Positions 34,841 to 44,229 of a stretch of DNA of 64,000 bases are shown here, in pieces. The notes beneath the pieces were generated by a model. The model was not told where the DNA came from. It saw nothing but the letters and a program-made list of their open reading frames with translations, and ran no database searches. Origin of the DNA: Lutibacter sp. B1 (lineage in GTDB: Bacteria > Bacteroidota > Bacteroidia > Flavobacteriales > Flavobacteriaceae); the NCBI RefSeq assembly GCF_012524075.1, contig NZ_JAAZUI010000007.1, forward strand, positions 62,001 to 126,000, given 5' to 3'. The translations under genes and the position numbers were made by a program. Position 1 is the first letter of the stretch. Each line of letters begins with the position of its first letter.

Positions 34841-35305
34841 ATGAAGGAAAAGGAGTTACATATTGATGGTATAGATAAAATTATATTAAAGCATTTAATG
34901 GAAGATGCAAGAACTCCTATTTTAAGTATTGCAAGAGAAATTGGAATATCTGGAGCAGCAATACATCAAAGACTTAGAAAGTTAGAATCAGCAGGTTTAA
35001 TTTCAGGGTCTAAATTTATTATTAACCCTAAAGTTTTAGGGTATAAAACCCTTGCTTTTGTAGGTATATTTTTAGATTCGGCAAGTAAATACTCAGCGGC
35101 TTTGACAAGATTGAAAGAAATACCGGAAGTAATTGAAAGCCACTATACTACTGGGAACTGGGCGATATTTATTAAAATACTTTGTAAAGATAACGAACAT
35201 TTAATGAAACTTCTCAACTTAGAAATACAATCAATTAAAGGTGTTGCCAGAACAGAAACTTTTATTTCGTTAGATCAGCAAATTGACAGACAGATAAAAT
35301 TATAA
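34841..35305 (+). CDS. Lrp/AsnC-family transcriptional regulator
   Basis: The 154-residue protein has an N-terminal AsnC-type helix-turn-helix (LKHLMEDARTPILSIAREIG, then SGAAIHQRLRKLESAGLI) and a C-terminal ligand-binding RAM domain with VESHYTTGNWAIFIKI near residue 100. Such regulators answer to amino acids. The start is ATG 34841; an upstream in-frame ATG lies within the accC terminator. Targets are unknown. Confidence 0.92.
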   Translation: MKEKELHIDGIDKIILKHLMEDARTPILSIAREIGISGAAIHQRLRKLESAGLISGSKFIINPKVLGYKTLAFVGIFLDSASKYSAALTRLKEIPEVIESHYTTGNWAIFIKILCKDNEHLMKLLNLEIQSIKGVARTETFISLDQQIDRQIKL

Positions 35306-35332
35306 AAAAAGCCGTTTTAAACGGCTTTTTTT
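35304..35332. terminator. Bidirectional terminator between the Lrp-type gene and the zinc protease
   Basis: A7 plus GCCGTTT at 35304-35317 and AAACGGC plus T7 at 35319-35332 form a perfect hairpin usable from both strands. Confidence 0.88.
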
Positions 35333-35345
35333 ATTTCAAATTTAT

Positions 35346-36044
35346 TTAATCTCTTGAACCTAAAATTCTAAGACCCCAATAAAATAGCATTGCTAATGAC
35401 CCTATTGCAGCTACTAAATAAGTTCTTGCAGCCCATTTTAATGCGTCTTTAGCGCCATCTTGCTCTGCATTAGTAAGCATGTTATTTGTTTTTAACCAAG
35501 CTAAAGCCCTGTTACTTGCATCATACTCAACAGGAAGTGTAATAAAGCTAAATATAGTTGCCAAGGCCATCATTGCTAGTCCTATAATTGCTACTGTAAA
35601 TCCCATACCAGTACTTCCTGAAGCTGCGCCCAAAGCTAAACCTCCAAAAACTAACCATATTGAAAATTTAGATGAAATATTAACTGCAGGAACTAATTTA
35701 GAACGCATTTCCAGCCATTGATATGCTTGTGCATGTTGAACAGCATGACCAACTTCATGAGCTGCAACAGCTGCCGCTGAAGCATTTCTTTGATTGTAAA
35801 CTTCTTCACTTAAATTTACTGTTTTGTTTGCAGGATTGTAGTGATCTGTTAATCTGCCCGGAGTTGAAATTACTTGAACATCAAAAATTCCGTTATCTCG
35901 TAACATTTTTTCAGCTATTTCTTTTCCGCTTAAACCGTTTTGTAAATGAACATTAGAATAGTATTTAAATTTACTTTTTAAACGTTGACTTACAAGCCAA
36001 CTTACCAATGATATAATTCCTATTAAAATATAATACCCTGTCAT
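35346..36044 (-). CDS. Membrane zinc metallopeptidase (YugP-like, Zn_peptidase_2)
   Basis: The 232-residue protein has an N-terminal membrane helix, the zinc motif HEVGH at residues 96-100 and a substrate-side VNLSEEVYNQRNASAAAVAAHE stretch. Two hydrophobic helices (about 128-170) and a final one near 210 follow. The family is widespread and its substrates are unknown; membrane protein quality control is a guess. Confidence 0.88.
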   Translation of the reverse strand: MTGYYILIGIISLVSWLVSQRLKSKFKYYSNVHLQNGLSGKEIAEKMLRDNGIFDVQVISTPGRLTDHYNPANKTVNLSEEVYNQRNASAAAVAAHEVGHAVQHAQAYQWLEMRSKLVPAVNISSKFSIWLVFGGLALGAASGSTGMGFTVAIIGLAMMALATIFSFITLPVEYDASNRALAWLKTNNMLTNAEQDGAKDALKWAARTYLVAAIGSLAMLFYWGLRILGSRD

Positions 36045-36110
36045 AGATTTCTTTTTTAGTTAATGTTTTTTATTTGGTAAATTTACAACATAAATTATTC
36101 CAAAATAGAA

Positions 36111-37157
36111 GTGACAGACAAAATGACAAAAATTCCTCATATACTTTTAATTTATACAGGAGGTACCATTGGTATGGTTAAAGATTACAAAACAGGAGCG
36201 TTACATACGTTTAATTTTGATAAATTATTAAAACACATTCCTGAAATTAACCATTTAAATTGTAAAATTCAGAGTATCTCATTAAAAGAACCAATAGATT
36301 CTTCAAATATGAATCCTGAAAAATGGGTTTTAATAGCTGAAATTATTGAGGATAATTATAATGCTTTTGATGGATTTGTGATATTACATGGTTCTGATAC
36401 AATGTCATATACTTCATCGGCAATAAGTTTTATGTTTGAAAATTTGTCAAAACCTATCATTTTTACAGGTTCACAATTACCAATTGGCGATTTAAGAACA
36501 GATGCAAAAGAAAATTTGATTACATCAATAGAAATTGCTTCTGCCCAAGACAATGGTAAACCAATTATAACTGAAGTATGTTTATATTTTGAATATAAAT
36601 TATATAGAGCTAACAGAACTACAAAAATTAATGCAGAGCAATTTGAAGCGTTTACATCTCCAAATTTTCCTCCATTAGGAGAAAGTGGTGTTTACTTGAA
36701 ATTTTCCAAACAATTAATTCAAAAACCATTAAAAAATAGTTATTTAAAAGTTAGAAAGAAACTGGATAATAATATAGTAATACTTAAAATATTTCCAGGA
36801 ATTACTAAAGCTGTTGTAAAAAGTATTCTTGAAATAAAAGGACTAAAGGGTGTGGTTATGGAAACATTTGGATCGGGAAATGCTCCAACAGAAAAGTGGT
36901 TTGTTGAATTATTAAAAGAAGCAATTGATAAAAATATATATATTATAAATGTAACCCAGTGTGCAGGAGGAAATGTACAAATGGGACAGTATGAAACTAG
37001 TATTGAACTAAAAAATTTGGGAATAATTAGCGGAAAAGATATCACAACAGAGTCAGCTTTAGCTAAACTTATGTATCTGTTAGGAGAAAAAATTCCAAAA
37101 AATAAATTTAAATCAGTTTTTGAAACACAAATTAGAGGTGAAATTACTGAAGATTAG
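36111..37157 (+). CDS. ansA: Type I (cytoplasmic) L-asparaginase
   Basis: The 348-residue protein has the nucleophile motif YTGGTIGM near residue 15 and the second active-site motif LHGSDTMSYTSSAI near residue 89. It also has FTGSQLPIGDLRTDAKENL and a C-terminal allosteric-type domain. It hydrolyses asparagine to aspartate and ammonia. No signal peptide is present. GTG 36111 and ATG 36123 are both possible starts; the latter trims four residues. Confidence 0.93.
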   Translation: MTDKMTKIPHILLIYTGGTIGMVKDYKTGALHTFNFDKLLKHIPEINHLNCKIQSISLKEPIDSSNMNPEKWVLIAEIIEDNYNAFDGFVILHGSDTMSYTSSAISFMFENLSKPIIFTGSQLPIGDLRTDAKENLITSIEIASAQDNGKPIITEVCLYFEYKLYRANRTTKINAEQFEAFTSPNFPPLGESGVYLKFSKQLIQKPLKNSYLKVRKKLDNNIVILKIFPGITKAVVKSILEIKGLKGVVMETFGSGNAPTEKWFVELLKEAIDKNIYIINVTQCAGGNVQMGQYETSIELKNLGIISGKDITTESALAKLMYLLGEKIPKNKFKSVFETQIRGEITED

Positions 37158-37460
37158 TATATTTTTTATAATTAATCATCAGTTTATTAGGTTAATTTTT
37201 AATAAATTTGCTTAAATTCAATTTATTTTTAGTAATTTCTAAAAAAAAATAAGACATTCTAAAAAAATAATTTAAAGTAGGTCTAAAATTTTCAGAACTC
37301 AACATTTTTTCGTTACTTGGCATTCGCAAAAGACGTCTAATTATAGAGATATTAGATAGGTTGATGACTTTATATTTTTCTCCTTACTTAGACTAAATTT
37401 GTTTTTAAAAATTATTATATATTTAACCCGTATAAAAATTAATAAATTAACTATTACACA
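37158..37460 (+). promoter_or_regulatory. AT-rich leader and promoter region of the exbB operon
   Basis: No gene is seen in this 303-base region. Two -7 boxes match TAnnTTTG: TAAATTTG at 37203-37210 and TAAATTTG at 37394-37401. The second is 59 bases before exbB and is the better placed. Confidence 0.45.
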
Positions 37461-38210
37461 ATGAAAAGAGTATTTACTATCCTTGCAATTACAGGATTAT
37501 TGTTATTTGGAGCAGCACCTAAGGCTATAGCACAAGATGCAGCAAAAACTGAGCAAGTTGCAGATGCAACAGAATCAAAAACATTTCACCAAGAGTTAAA
37601 GCAGCGTTTTATTGAAGGTGGGCCTTTCTTTATGGGAATTGTATTAGTCTGCTTAATTTTAGGTTTAGCAATAGCTATTGAAAGAATTATTTATCTTAAT
37701 ATGGCTACAACTAATACCAAAAAATTAGTTTCTAACCTTGATGACGCTTTAGCATCAGGAGGAATAGAAGCAGCTAAAGAGGTTTGTAGAAATACAAAAG
37801 GTCCTGTAGCTTCAATATTTTATCAAGGATTAGATAGAATAGAAGATGAAGGTATTGACGCAGCTGAAAAAGCAGTTGTTTCATACGGAGGTGTTCAAAT
37901 GGGATTATTAGAGAAAAATATTTCCTGGCTATCATTATTTATTGCTTTAGCGCCAATGCTTGGTTTCATGGGGACAGTAATTGGTATGATTGGAGCTTTT
38001 GACTCAATTGAGCAAGCGGGTGATATCTCTCCAACAGTTGTAGCGGGAGGTATTAAAGTAGCGTTATTAACAACAGTATTTGGATTGGTTGTAGCGATTA
38101 TCCTACAAATTTTCTATAACTATATTATTTCTAAAGTAGACAGCATTGTTAACAGTATGGAAGATGCTTCTATTTCTTTAGTAGATCTTATGGTTAAATA
38201 CAAAAAATAA
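37461..38210 (+). CDS. exbB: ExbB/TolQ/MotA-family proton channel protein
   Basis: The 249-residue protein begins with a signal-like helix and a short periplasmic extension (to about residue 50). Three membrane helices follow at about 60-80, 150-172 and 190-215, the last two with LAPMLGFMGTVIGMIGAF and KVALLTTVFGLVVAI. It forms the channel that, with ExbD, energises TonB-dependent transporters such as the SusC protein in this window. It is the first of four genes running exbB, a membrane protein, exbD, exbD. Confidence 0.94.
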   Translation: MKRVFTILAITGLLLFGAAPKAIAQDAAKTEQVADATESKTFHQELKQRFIEGGPFFMGIVLVCLILGLAIAIERIIYLNMATTNTKKLVSNLDDALASGGIEAAKEVCRNTKGPVASIFYQGLDRIEDEGIDAAEKAVVSYGGVQMGLLEKNISWLSLFIALAPMLGFMGTVIGMIGAFDSIEQAGDISPTVVAGGIKVALLTTVFGLVVAIILQIFYNYIISKVDSIVNSMEDASISLVDLMVKYKK

Positions 38211-38219
38211 GAGCTTATT

Positions 38220-38678
38220 ATGAATAAGAATGTATCAAAAATATTAACATTAGCAACGGGAGCGTTGGGTTTAATTGGCTTCTTTTTTTTCATTAGAGTT
38301 TTAATGGCAGGAGATGAAGTTATTGAAACTGATGTAGCTGTTCAATCTAGTGTTGTATCACCATTTATAACTTACGCAGTATATTTGCTAATTGCAGTAT
38401 CTGCGGTTGCAATAATTAGTTCCTTATTAAATCTAATTAAAAATCCACAAGCATTAAAAAGAAGCTTAATTTCTTTAGTAATATTATGTGTACTTTTAGT
38501 TTTGGCTTATGTAATATCTTCTGGAGATCAAGTATTAAACTCGGCAGGAAAAGTTTTAAGCGAGGCTGGAAGTGTTTCTAAATGGGTTAGTACTCTAATA
38601 AACTATACTTTTATTTTAGGAACAATTGGCTTAATATTCTTCGTGTTTGATTTTATGAAATCATTAATAAAAAACTAA
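38220..38678 (+). CDS. Four-helix membrane protein of the exbB-exbD operon, unknown function
   Basis: The 152-residue protein has hydrophobic helices at about 8-28, 48-70, 80-100 and 124-146, with short charged loops. It lies between exbB and exbD with gaps of nine and six bases, so it is probably an accessory part of the TonB energising complex. I recognise no named family. Confidence 0.6.
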   Translation: MNKNVSKILTLATGALGLIGFFFFIRVLMAGDEVIETDVAVQSSVVSPFITYAVYLLIAVSAVAIISSLLNLIKNPQALKRSLISLVILCVLLVLAYVISSGDQVLNSAGKVLSEAGSVSKWVSTLINYTFILGTIGLIFFVFDFMKSLIKN

Positions 38679-38684
38679 TATATT

Positions 38685-39302
38685 ATGGCAAGAAGAGAAA
38701 GCGGCGGTGATTTTAGTGCTAGTTCAATGGCAGACATTGCGTTCTTGCTTCTAATATTTTTCTTAGTAACTACAACTATGGATGTTGATTCTGGAATTGC
38801 ACGTAAATTACCGGAAAAAACGCCACAAGATGTTCAAGTAACTATCAAAGAAAAAAATGTGTTAGATATTGTTGTTAACAGAAACAATCAACTTTTAGTT
38901 GAAAATGAATTTGTTCAAGTTACCGACATAAAAAGACTAGCAATGGAATTCATCGATAATGGTGGAGGTATAGGAGCACCAAAAGAAGGAAAACCAGGAG
39001 AACCTTGCGATTATTGTAAAGGTAGAAGAGATCCTGAATCATCAGATCATCCATCGAAGGCTATTATATCTTTACAAAGCGATAGAGGAACAACTTATGG
39101 TATGTATGTTTCAATTCAAAACGAAATTGAAGCTGCTTACAATGAGTTAAGAAACAGATTGGCTGTTGAAAAATATGGAAGATCTTATAATGATTTGTTA
39201 GATGATTATAATGATAACCCTACTGAAAGCCTTAAAGAGAAAATAGATTATTTGAAGGATAGTTACCCTCAAATTATCTCTGAACCTGAACCAATAAAAT
39301 AG
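38685..39302 (+). CDS. exbD: ExbD/TolR-family protein (copy 1, with a Cys-bearing insertion)
   Basis: The 205-residue protein has an N-terminal membrane helix at about 16-36 with the conserved ADIAFLLLIFFLVTTTM, bearing the channel Asp near residue 18, and a periplasmic domain. It is longer than usual: an insertion near residues 100-125 contains GEPCDYCKGRRDPESSD, with two cysteines spaced CxxC. It pairs with ExbB to drive TonB. Confidence 0.92.
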   Translation: MARRESGGDFSASSMADIAFLLLIFFLVTTTMDVDSGIARKLPEKTPQDVQVTIKEKNVLDIVVNRNNQLLVENEFVQVTDIKRLAMEFIDNGGGIGAPKEGKPGEPCDYCKGRRDPESSDHPSKAIISLQSDRGTTYGMYVSIQNEIEAAYNELRNRLAVEKYGRSYNDLLDDYNDNPTESLKEKIDYLKDSYPQIISEPEPIK

Positions 39303-39311
39303 TATCAGATT

Positions 39312-39785
39312 ATGAGTAAGTTTAAAAAGAAGAAAAAAGGGTTACCTGCTATTTCTACAGCATCATTACCTGATATTGTATTTATGCTATTGTTCTTTTT
39401 TATGGTTTCAACAACTATGCGAGAAACTGATTTATTAATTAAAAAACCAAATCTTCCAACTGCAAGTGAGGTGAAAAAATTAGAACTTAAAAGTTTGGTA
39501 AGTACTATTTATGTTGGTAAATCAAAAGATAAAAGAATAGCTGGTGATAAAATACAAGCGAATGATAAGATTATAGATGTAAAAGATGTACCTAATTTTA
39601 TATTTTCTGAAAGAGCTTTAAGAAAAGAAGAAGAAGTTAAATTTATGACTACTTCAATTAAGGCCGATAAAGATGCAAGTGTAGGTACCATTTTGGATAT
39701 CAAAGAACAATTAAGAGATATAAATGCTTTAAAAGTTAGTTTTTCAACCAGAAAAGGTTCTGACATAAAAAGTAACTATAAATAA
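39312..39785 (+). CDS. exbD: ExbD/TolR-family protein (copy 2)
   Basis: The 157-residue protein is a standard-length ExbD with a basic N-terminus, the membrane helix LPDIVFMLLFFFMVSTTM at about residues 19-36 with the channel Asp, and a periplasmic domain. It follows copy 1 by nine bases and is the last gene before a terminator. Two ExbD subunits in one operon are usual in Bacteroidota. Confidence 0.93.
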   Translation: MSKFKKKKKGLPAISTASLPDIVFMLLFFFMVSTTMRETDLLIKKPNLPTASEVKKLELKSLVSTIYVGKSKDKRIAGDKIQANDKIIDVKDVPNFIFSERALRKEEEVKFMTTSIKADKDASVGTILDIKEQLRDINALKVSFSTRKGSDIKSNYK

Positions 39786-39807
39786 TTTATATTTTCTATA
39801 ATAAAAT

Positions 39808-39843
39808 AAAAAGGCAATCTAACTAGTGTAGATTGTCTTTTTT
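39808..39843 (+). terminator. Intrinsic terminator after the exbB-exbD operon
   Basis: AAGGCAATCTA from 39811 pairs with TAGATTGTCTT from 39829 (one G-T pair), followed by a T run. Confidence 0.8.
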
Positions 39844-39855
39844 AGTTTTATAAAG

Positions 39856-39863
39856 TATATTTG
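39856..39863 (+). promoter_or_regulatory. -7 promoter element of the following barrel gene
   Basis: TATATTTG matches TAnnTTTG and ends four bases before the ATG at 39868, the same spacing as at rbfA, predicting a leaderless transcript. Confidence 0.5.
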
Positions 39864-39867
39864 TTAT

Positions 39868-40545
39868 ATGGGAAAATATTTCTTTTTGATTTTCTTCTTC
39901 TTTGGCTTAATTAAAATTGAAGCCCAAACAAAAATTGATACTGTAGATTTAAAATATTTAGAAGATCAGATTTATGTTTCATTAACCTATAATATTTTAA
40001 CTAACAAGCCAAAAGATATTTCGCAAAATGGATTTTCCGGAGGTATATCAGTTGGTTTTATAAAAGACATTCCTTTTAATTCTAAAAGAAATTATGGTTT
40101 AGGCATTGGATTGGGATATGCGTATAATGCAGCTATACAAAATTTAAAAATTTCAAGAGAAAACAAGCAAACTGTATTTGAATTAGCACAAGACTATGAT
40201 ACTAACAGGCTTGTAATGCATTCGCTTGAATTGCCAATAGAAATTAGGTGGAGAAACTCTACGCCAGTTAAGTATAGGTTTTGGCGTATTTACGGAGGGT
40301 TTAAATTTTCTTATTTATTTTCAATTAAATCTAAATATGAAGATACCAATGGAATAATAACTACTAAAAATATACCTGAATTTAATAAGTTGCAATATGG
40401 TATAACTTTAGCTACAGGTTATAGTACTTGGAATATATATTTGTATTATGGCTTAAATACTTTGTTTAAAGATACTGTAAAATTTGAGAATGAAAACCTT
40501 AAACTGAATGAGTTTAATGTAGGGCTAAAATTTTACATCATGTAA
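39868..40545 (+). CDS. Outer-membrane beta-barrel protein (porin-family, PorT-like fold)
   Basis: The 225-residue protein has a signal peptide (about 1-19, ending IEAQ). Alternating strands suited to an eight-stranded barrel follow, for example YGLGIGLGYAYNAAIQ and LNEFNVGLKFYIM at the end. A motif LELPIEIRWRNSTPVKYRFWRIYGG in the middle is typical of the OMP_b-brl_2/PorT-like group. A link to type IX secretion is possible for PorT relatives but is not shown here. It is convergent with, and overlaps by 13 bases, the next gene. Confidence 0.75.
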   Translation: MGKYFFLIFFFFGLIKIEAQTKIDTVDLKYLEDQIYVSLTYNILTNKPKDISQNGFSGGISVGFIKDIPFNSKRNYGLGIGLGYAYNAAIQNLKISRENKQTVFELAQDYDTNRLVMHSLELPIEIRWRNSTPVKYRFWRIYGGFKFSYLFSIKSKYEDTNGIITTKNIPEFNKLQYGITLATGYSTWNIYLYYGLNTLFKDTVKFENENLKLNEFNVGLKFYIM

Positions 40546-41144
40546 ATGTAAATATAGTATACTATAAATTGACTTACTAACCCAAAAATAAAACCTAAAG
40601 AAATTTCATTTAATTGATGTGCTTTTAATTTTAATCTTGTTGAAGATATTACACCTCCTATTATAAACAATACTGCTAAAATTATTATTAAATTAATTTT
40701 ATAATAGTGACTAAAACAAATTAAAAAACCTATTAAGCCTGAAATTGCAGCAGTATGCAAGCTTATTTTATACTTTAAATGTAAAAGAATATAAGAAAAA
40801 ATTAAGCATAATCCATAGCCAAAGTAGAAAAGAGCTAATAAATCGACTATTGTTGATTTATAGAGCCAGTTTCCTATAATGTAAGAAATACCAATAAAGA
40901 GTAAAGTTGGAAATTTTCTTTCTTCAATTGTTACCATATGATAGGTTTTTATCATTTCAAATCTTTTCAGAAGATAAGTTAGAAACAAAGGAAAAATATA
41001 TGTGCCTATAAAAATTACTAATAACATCATATATTCCTGAGGTTTAAATATAAACTCCGGAACAAAAATAAAATAAAGCAAAGCACCTATAATTGGAAAA
41101 TTAATTGGGTGAAAAAAGTAAGATATATATTTTGAAAATTTCAT
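40533..41144 (-). CDS. Polytopic membrane protein resembling a degenerate PAP2 phosphatase
   Basis: The 203-residue protein has about six membrane helices. Its C-terminal half contains ISLHTAAISGLIGFL where PAP2 enzymes carry SGH, and STRLKLKAHQLNEISLGFIFG where they carry the SRxxxxxHxxxD motif. The order and spacing recall PAP2, but key catalytic residues differ, so enzymatic activity is doubtful. It is 19 bases downstream of rpoN and may be co-transcribed. Confidence 0.6.
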   Translation of the reverse strand: MKFSKYISYFFHPINFPIIGALLYFIFVPEFIFKPQEYMMLLVIFIGTYIFPLFLTYLLKRFEMIKTYHMVTIEERKFPTLLFIGISYIIGNWLYKSTIVDLLALFYFGYGLCLIFSYILLHLKYKISLHTAAISGLIGFLICFSHYYKINLIIILAVLFIIGGVISSTRLKLKAHQLNEISLGFIFGLVSQFIVYYIYIYMM

Positions 41145-41163
41145 AGTAATTTTAAACCTAAGG

Positions 41164-42621
41164 CTAAATTTCTTTTCTTAATCGAGCAACCGGAATATCT
41201 AATTGCTCTCTATATTTAGCAACAGTTCTTCTTGCAATAGGATAGCCTTTTTCTTTTAATAGATTAGATAGCTTATCATCTGTTAAGGGTTTCTTTTTAT
41301 CCTCTTTTTTTATTACGGAAGCTAAAATGTTTTTGATTTCAATTGTTGAAACATCTTCACCTTGATCGTTTTTCATTGATTCGGAAAAGAATTCTTTAAT
41401 TAATTTTGTTCCATAAGGTGTTGTTACATATTTGCTGTTTGCAACTCTAGAAACTGTTGAAACATCCATATCAATAGCATCTGCAATATCTTTTAAAATC
41501 ATGGGTTTCAATTTTCTTTCGTCTCCGGTTAAAAAATATTCTTTTTGATGGTGCATTATAGCATTCATATTTAACAAAAGAGTTTGCTGGCGTTGTTTTA
41601 TGGCGTCAATAAACCATTTAGCTGCATCTAATTTTTGTTTGATGAATACAACAGCATCTTTTTGAGATTTTGACTTGTCTTTTGTATCTTTATAACCTTG
41701 TAACAAATCGTTATATTCTTTAGATATATGAAGTTCAGGAGCATTTCTAGAATTTAATGTAAGCTCTAATTCTCCTTCAACAATTCGAATTGTAAAATCA
41801 GGAACAATTTGTTCGGCTAATTTATTATTACCAACATAAGATCCGCCAGGTTTTGGATTTAACTTCTCAATTTGCTTAATAGCTTCTTTTAATTCGTTTT
41901 CACTAACATGAAATTTTTGTGTTAGTTTAGAATAATGTTTTTTTACAAAATGGTCAAAAGAATTTTCTAATATATTAATTGCTAAATTTCTGCTTGGATG
42001 CTCTTCTTTTCGTTTTAATTGAATTAATAAACATTCTTTTAAGTCGCGTGCACCCACACCGGCAGGATCCAAATCCTGAACAATTTTTAAAAGGCGTTCG
42101 AGTTCTTCTTGTGTTGTAAAAATACCTTGAGTAAATGCCAAATCGTCTAAAATATCTTCTAAGTCTCTTCTTATATAACCGCTTTCATCAATACTTCCAA
42201 TTAAAAAATCTGTAATTATTTCTTCATCATCATTTAATCGATAGGTATGTATTTGATTTTTTAAATGCTGTGTAAATGAAGTTCCGGAGGCATAAGGTAT
42301 GTGTTTATCTTCGTCATCCGATGAATAATTATTTGTTTGAGTTTTGTAATTAGGAATTTCATCATCACTCAAATATTCATCAATATTTATATCTTCAGCA
42401 CTTATACTTTCATTTCCAGTTTCATCATAATCATTATCAATTTGAGAGTTGTCATAATCATCTACATTCTCTTTACCGCTTTCTAAAGCAGGATTTTCTT
42501 CTAATTCTTGTTTTAAACGTTGTTCAAATGCCTGTGTAGGCAATTGAATCAATTTCATCAATTGAATTTGTTGAGGAGATAATTTTTGTAAAAGTTTATA
42601 TTGTAAACTCTGTTTTAACAT
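41164..42621 (-). CDS. rpoN: RNA polymerase sigma-54 factor
   Basis: The 485-residue protein has the Gln/Leu-rich activator-contact region I (residues 1-50), an acidic region II (about 55-100), the core-binding region, the helix-turn-helix near 390 (MDVSTVSRVANSKYVTTPYG) and the RpoN box with ARRTVAKYRE near residue 467. It directs transcription from -24/-12 promoters with AAA+ activators. No such activator is encoded in this window. Confidence 0.97.
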   Translation of the reverse strand: MLKQSLQYKLLQKLSPQQIQLMKLIQLPTQAFEQRLKQELEENPALESGKENVDDYDNSQIDNDYDETGNESISAEDINIDEYLSDDEIPNYKTQTNNYSSDDEDKHIPYASGTSFTQHLKNQIHTYRLNDDEEIITDFLIGSIDESGYIRRDLEDILDDLAFTQGIFTTQEELERLLKIVQDLDPAGVGARDLKECLLIQLKRKEEHPSRNLAINILENSFDHFVKKHYSKLTQKFHVSENELKEAIKQIEKLNPKPGGSYVGNNKLAEQIVPDFTIRIVEGELELTLNSRNAPELHISKEYNDLLQGYKDTKDKSKSQKDAVVFIKQKLDAAKWFIDAIKQRQQTLLLNMNAIMHHQKEYFLTGDERKLKPMILKDIADAIDMDVSTVSRVANSKYVTTPYGTKLIKEFFSESMKNDQGEDVSTIEIKNILASVIKKEDKKKPLTDDKLSNLLKEKGYPIARRTVAKYREQLDIPVARLRKEI

Positions 42622-42654
42622 ATATTGATTAAACGGGATTTTGAATAAAAATAC

Positions 42655-42688
42655 AAAAAAACATAGTATGTTGAATAACTATGTTTTT
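42655..42688. terminator. Hairpin terminator between asnS and rpoN
   Basis: AAAAACATAGT at 42657-42667 pairs perfectly with ACTATGTTTTT at 42678-42688. The upstream A-run gives a T-tract on the minus strand, so it terminates asnS. Confidence 0.78.
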
Positions 42689-42702
42689 ATGATTTAAATT
42701 TA

Positions 42703-44136
42703 TTAAAATTCTGCATTTTGTGGTGTTCTTGGATAAGGTATAACATCTCTAATATTACTCATACCAGTTGTAAATTGAACCAAGCGCTCAAATCCTAAGC
42801 CAAAACCACTATGTACAGCTGTTCCAAATTTTCGAGTGTCTAAATACCACCATAATTCTTTTTCGTCGATATTTAGTTCTTTTATTTTTTGTTTTAAGAT
42901 ATCTAATCTTTCTTCTCGTTGACTTCCTCCAACAATTTCGCCAATTCCCGGGAATAAAACATCCATTGCTCTTACGGTTTTACCGTCATCATTCAAACGC
43001 ATGTAAAAAGCTTTAATACTTGCAGGATAATCAAATAAAATAACCGGAGATTTAAAATGTTTTTCCACTAAATAGCGTTCATGTTCACTTTGAAGATCAG
43101 CGCCCCATTCATCAATTAAAAATTGAAATTTTTTCTTTTTGTTTGGTTTAGAATTCTTTAAAATATCTATAGCTTCAGTATAACTAACGCGAATAAAATT
43201 GTTTTCTACAACAAATTTTAACTTCTCGATAAGAGACATCTCACTTCTTTCGGCAGCAGGTTTAGATTTTTCTTCTTGCGTTAATCTATTATCAAGAAAC
43301 TCAAGGTCGTCTTTACAATTTTGTAAAATGTATGAAATAACTGATTTTATAAAATCTTCAGCTAAGTCCATATTGTCATCTAAATTGTTAAAAGCAACTT
43401 CGGGTTCAATCATCCAAAACTCTGCTAAATGCCTTGTGGTATTTGAATTTTCAGCTCTAAATGTAGGGCCAAAAGTATATACTTTACCTAAAGCCATTGC
43501 ATAAGTTTCAGCTTCTAATTGTCCGGATACAGTTAAATTGGTGTTTTTTCCAAAAAAATCTTTACTATAATCAATGGTGCCATCTTCATTTTTTGGAGGA
43601 TTTTCAGGATTAAGTGTAGTTACTGTAAACATTTCTCCAGCACCTTCAGCATCAGAGCCTGTAATTATTGGAGCGTGAAAATTATAAAACCCGTTTTCGG
43701 TAAAATATTTATGTATTGCAAAAGATAATGCAGATCTAACTCGCATTACTGCACTAAAAGTGTTTGTTCTAATACGTAAATGTGCATTTTCTCTTAAAAA
43801 CTCAAGACTGTGTTTTTTAGGTTGAATAGGATATTCTTCAGGATTGGAATCGCCTAAAATTTCAATTTCAGAAACTTGAATCTCAACACTTTGACCTTTT
43901 CCTAAACTTTCAATCAATGTCCCTTTTACAGAAATTGCAGCACCCGTAGTTATTCGTTTTAAAATGGTTTCATCAGTATTTTCAAAATCAACAACACACT
44001 GTATATTATTTATGGTTGAACCATCATTTAAAGCAATAAATCTGTTAGCTCTAAATGTTCTAACCCAACCTTTTACTATAATTTCATGTAAAAAATTGTC
44101 TGAACTTAAAAGTTCTGCTACATTAGTTCTTATCAT
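42703..44136 (-). CDS. asnS: Asparaginyl-tRNA synthetase
   Basis: The 477-residue class II synthetase has an N-terminal OB-fold ([20 protein letters not shown] near residue 20), motif 2 ([22 protein letters not shown] near 229) and motif 3 ([15 protein letters not shown] near 445). The TRHLAEF signature with the AsnRS insert fits Asn rather than Asp charging. Confidence 0.96.
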   Translation of the reverse strand: MIRTNVAELLSSDNFLHEIIVKGWVRTFRANRFIALNDGSTINNIQCVVDFENTDETILKRITTGAAISVKGTLIESLGKGQSVEIQVSEIEILGDSNPEEYPIQPKKHSLEFLRENAHLRIRTNTFSAVMRVRSALSFAIHKYFTENGFYNFHAPIITGSDAEGAGEMFTVTTLNPENPPKNEDGTIDYSKDFFGKNTNLTVSGQLEAETYAMALGKVYTFGPTFRAENSNTTRHLAEFWMIEPEVAFNNLDDNMDLAEDFIKSVISYILQNCKDDLEFLDNRLTQEEKSKPAAERSEMSLIEKLKFVVENNFIRVSYTEAIDILKNSKPNKKKKFQFLIDEWGADLQSEHERYLVEKHFKSPVILFDYPASIKAFYMRLNDDGKTVRAMDVLFPGIGEIVGGSQREERLDILKQKIKELNIDEKELWWYLDTRKFGTAVHSGFGLGFERLVQFTTGMSNIRDVIPYPRTPQNAEF

Positions 44137-44156
44137 ATTCTAAATTTTAAGAGTTG

Positions 44157-44164
44157 CAAAGATA
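44157..44164 (-). promoter_or_regulatory. -7 promoter element of asnS
   Basis: The minus strand reads TATCTTTG, matching TAnnTTTG, 20 bases before the asnS ATG. Confidence 0.55.
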
Positions 44165-44229
44165 CATATTGAATTAAAAAATTTGGATAACCTTCAATTA
44201 AATTTGAAGTTTTTTAGGTAATAATTCAT

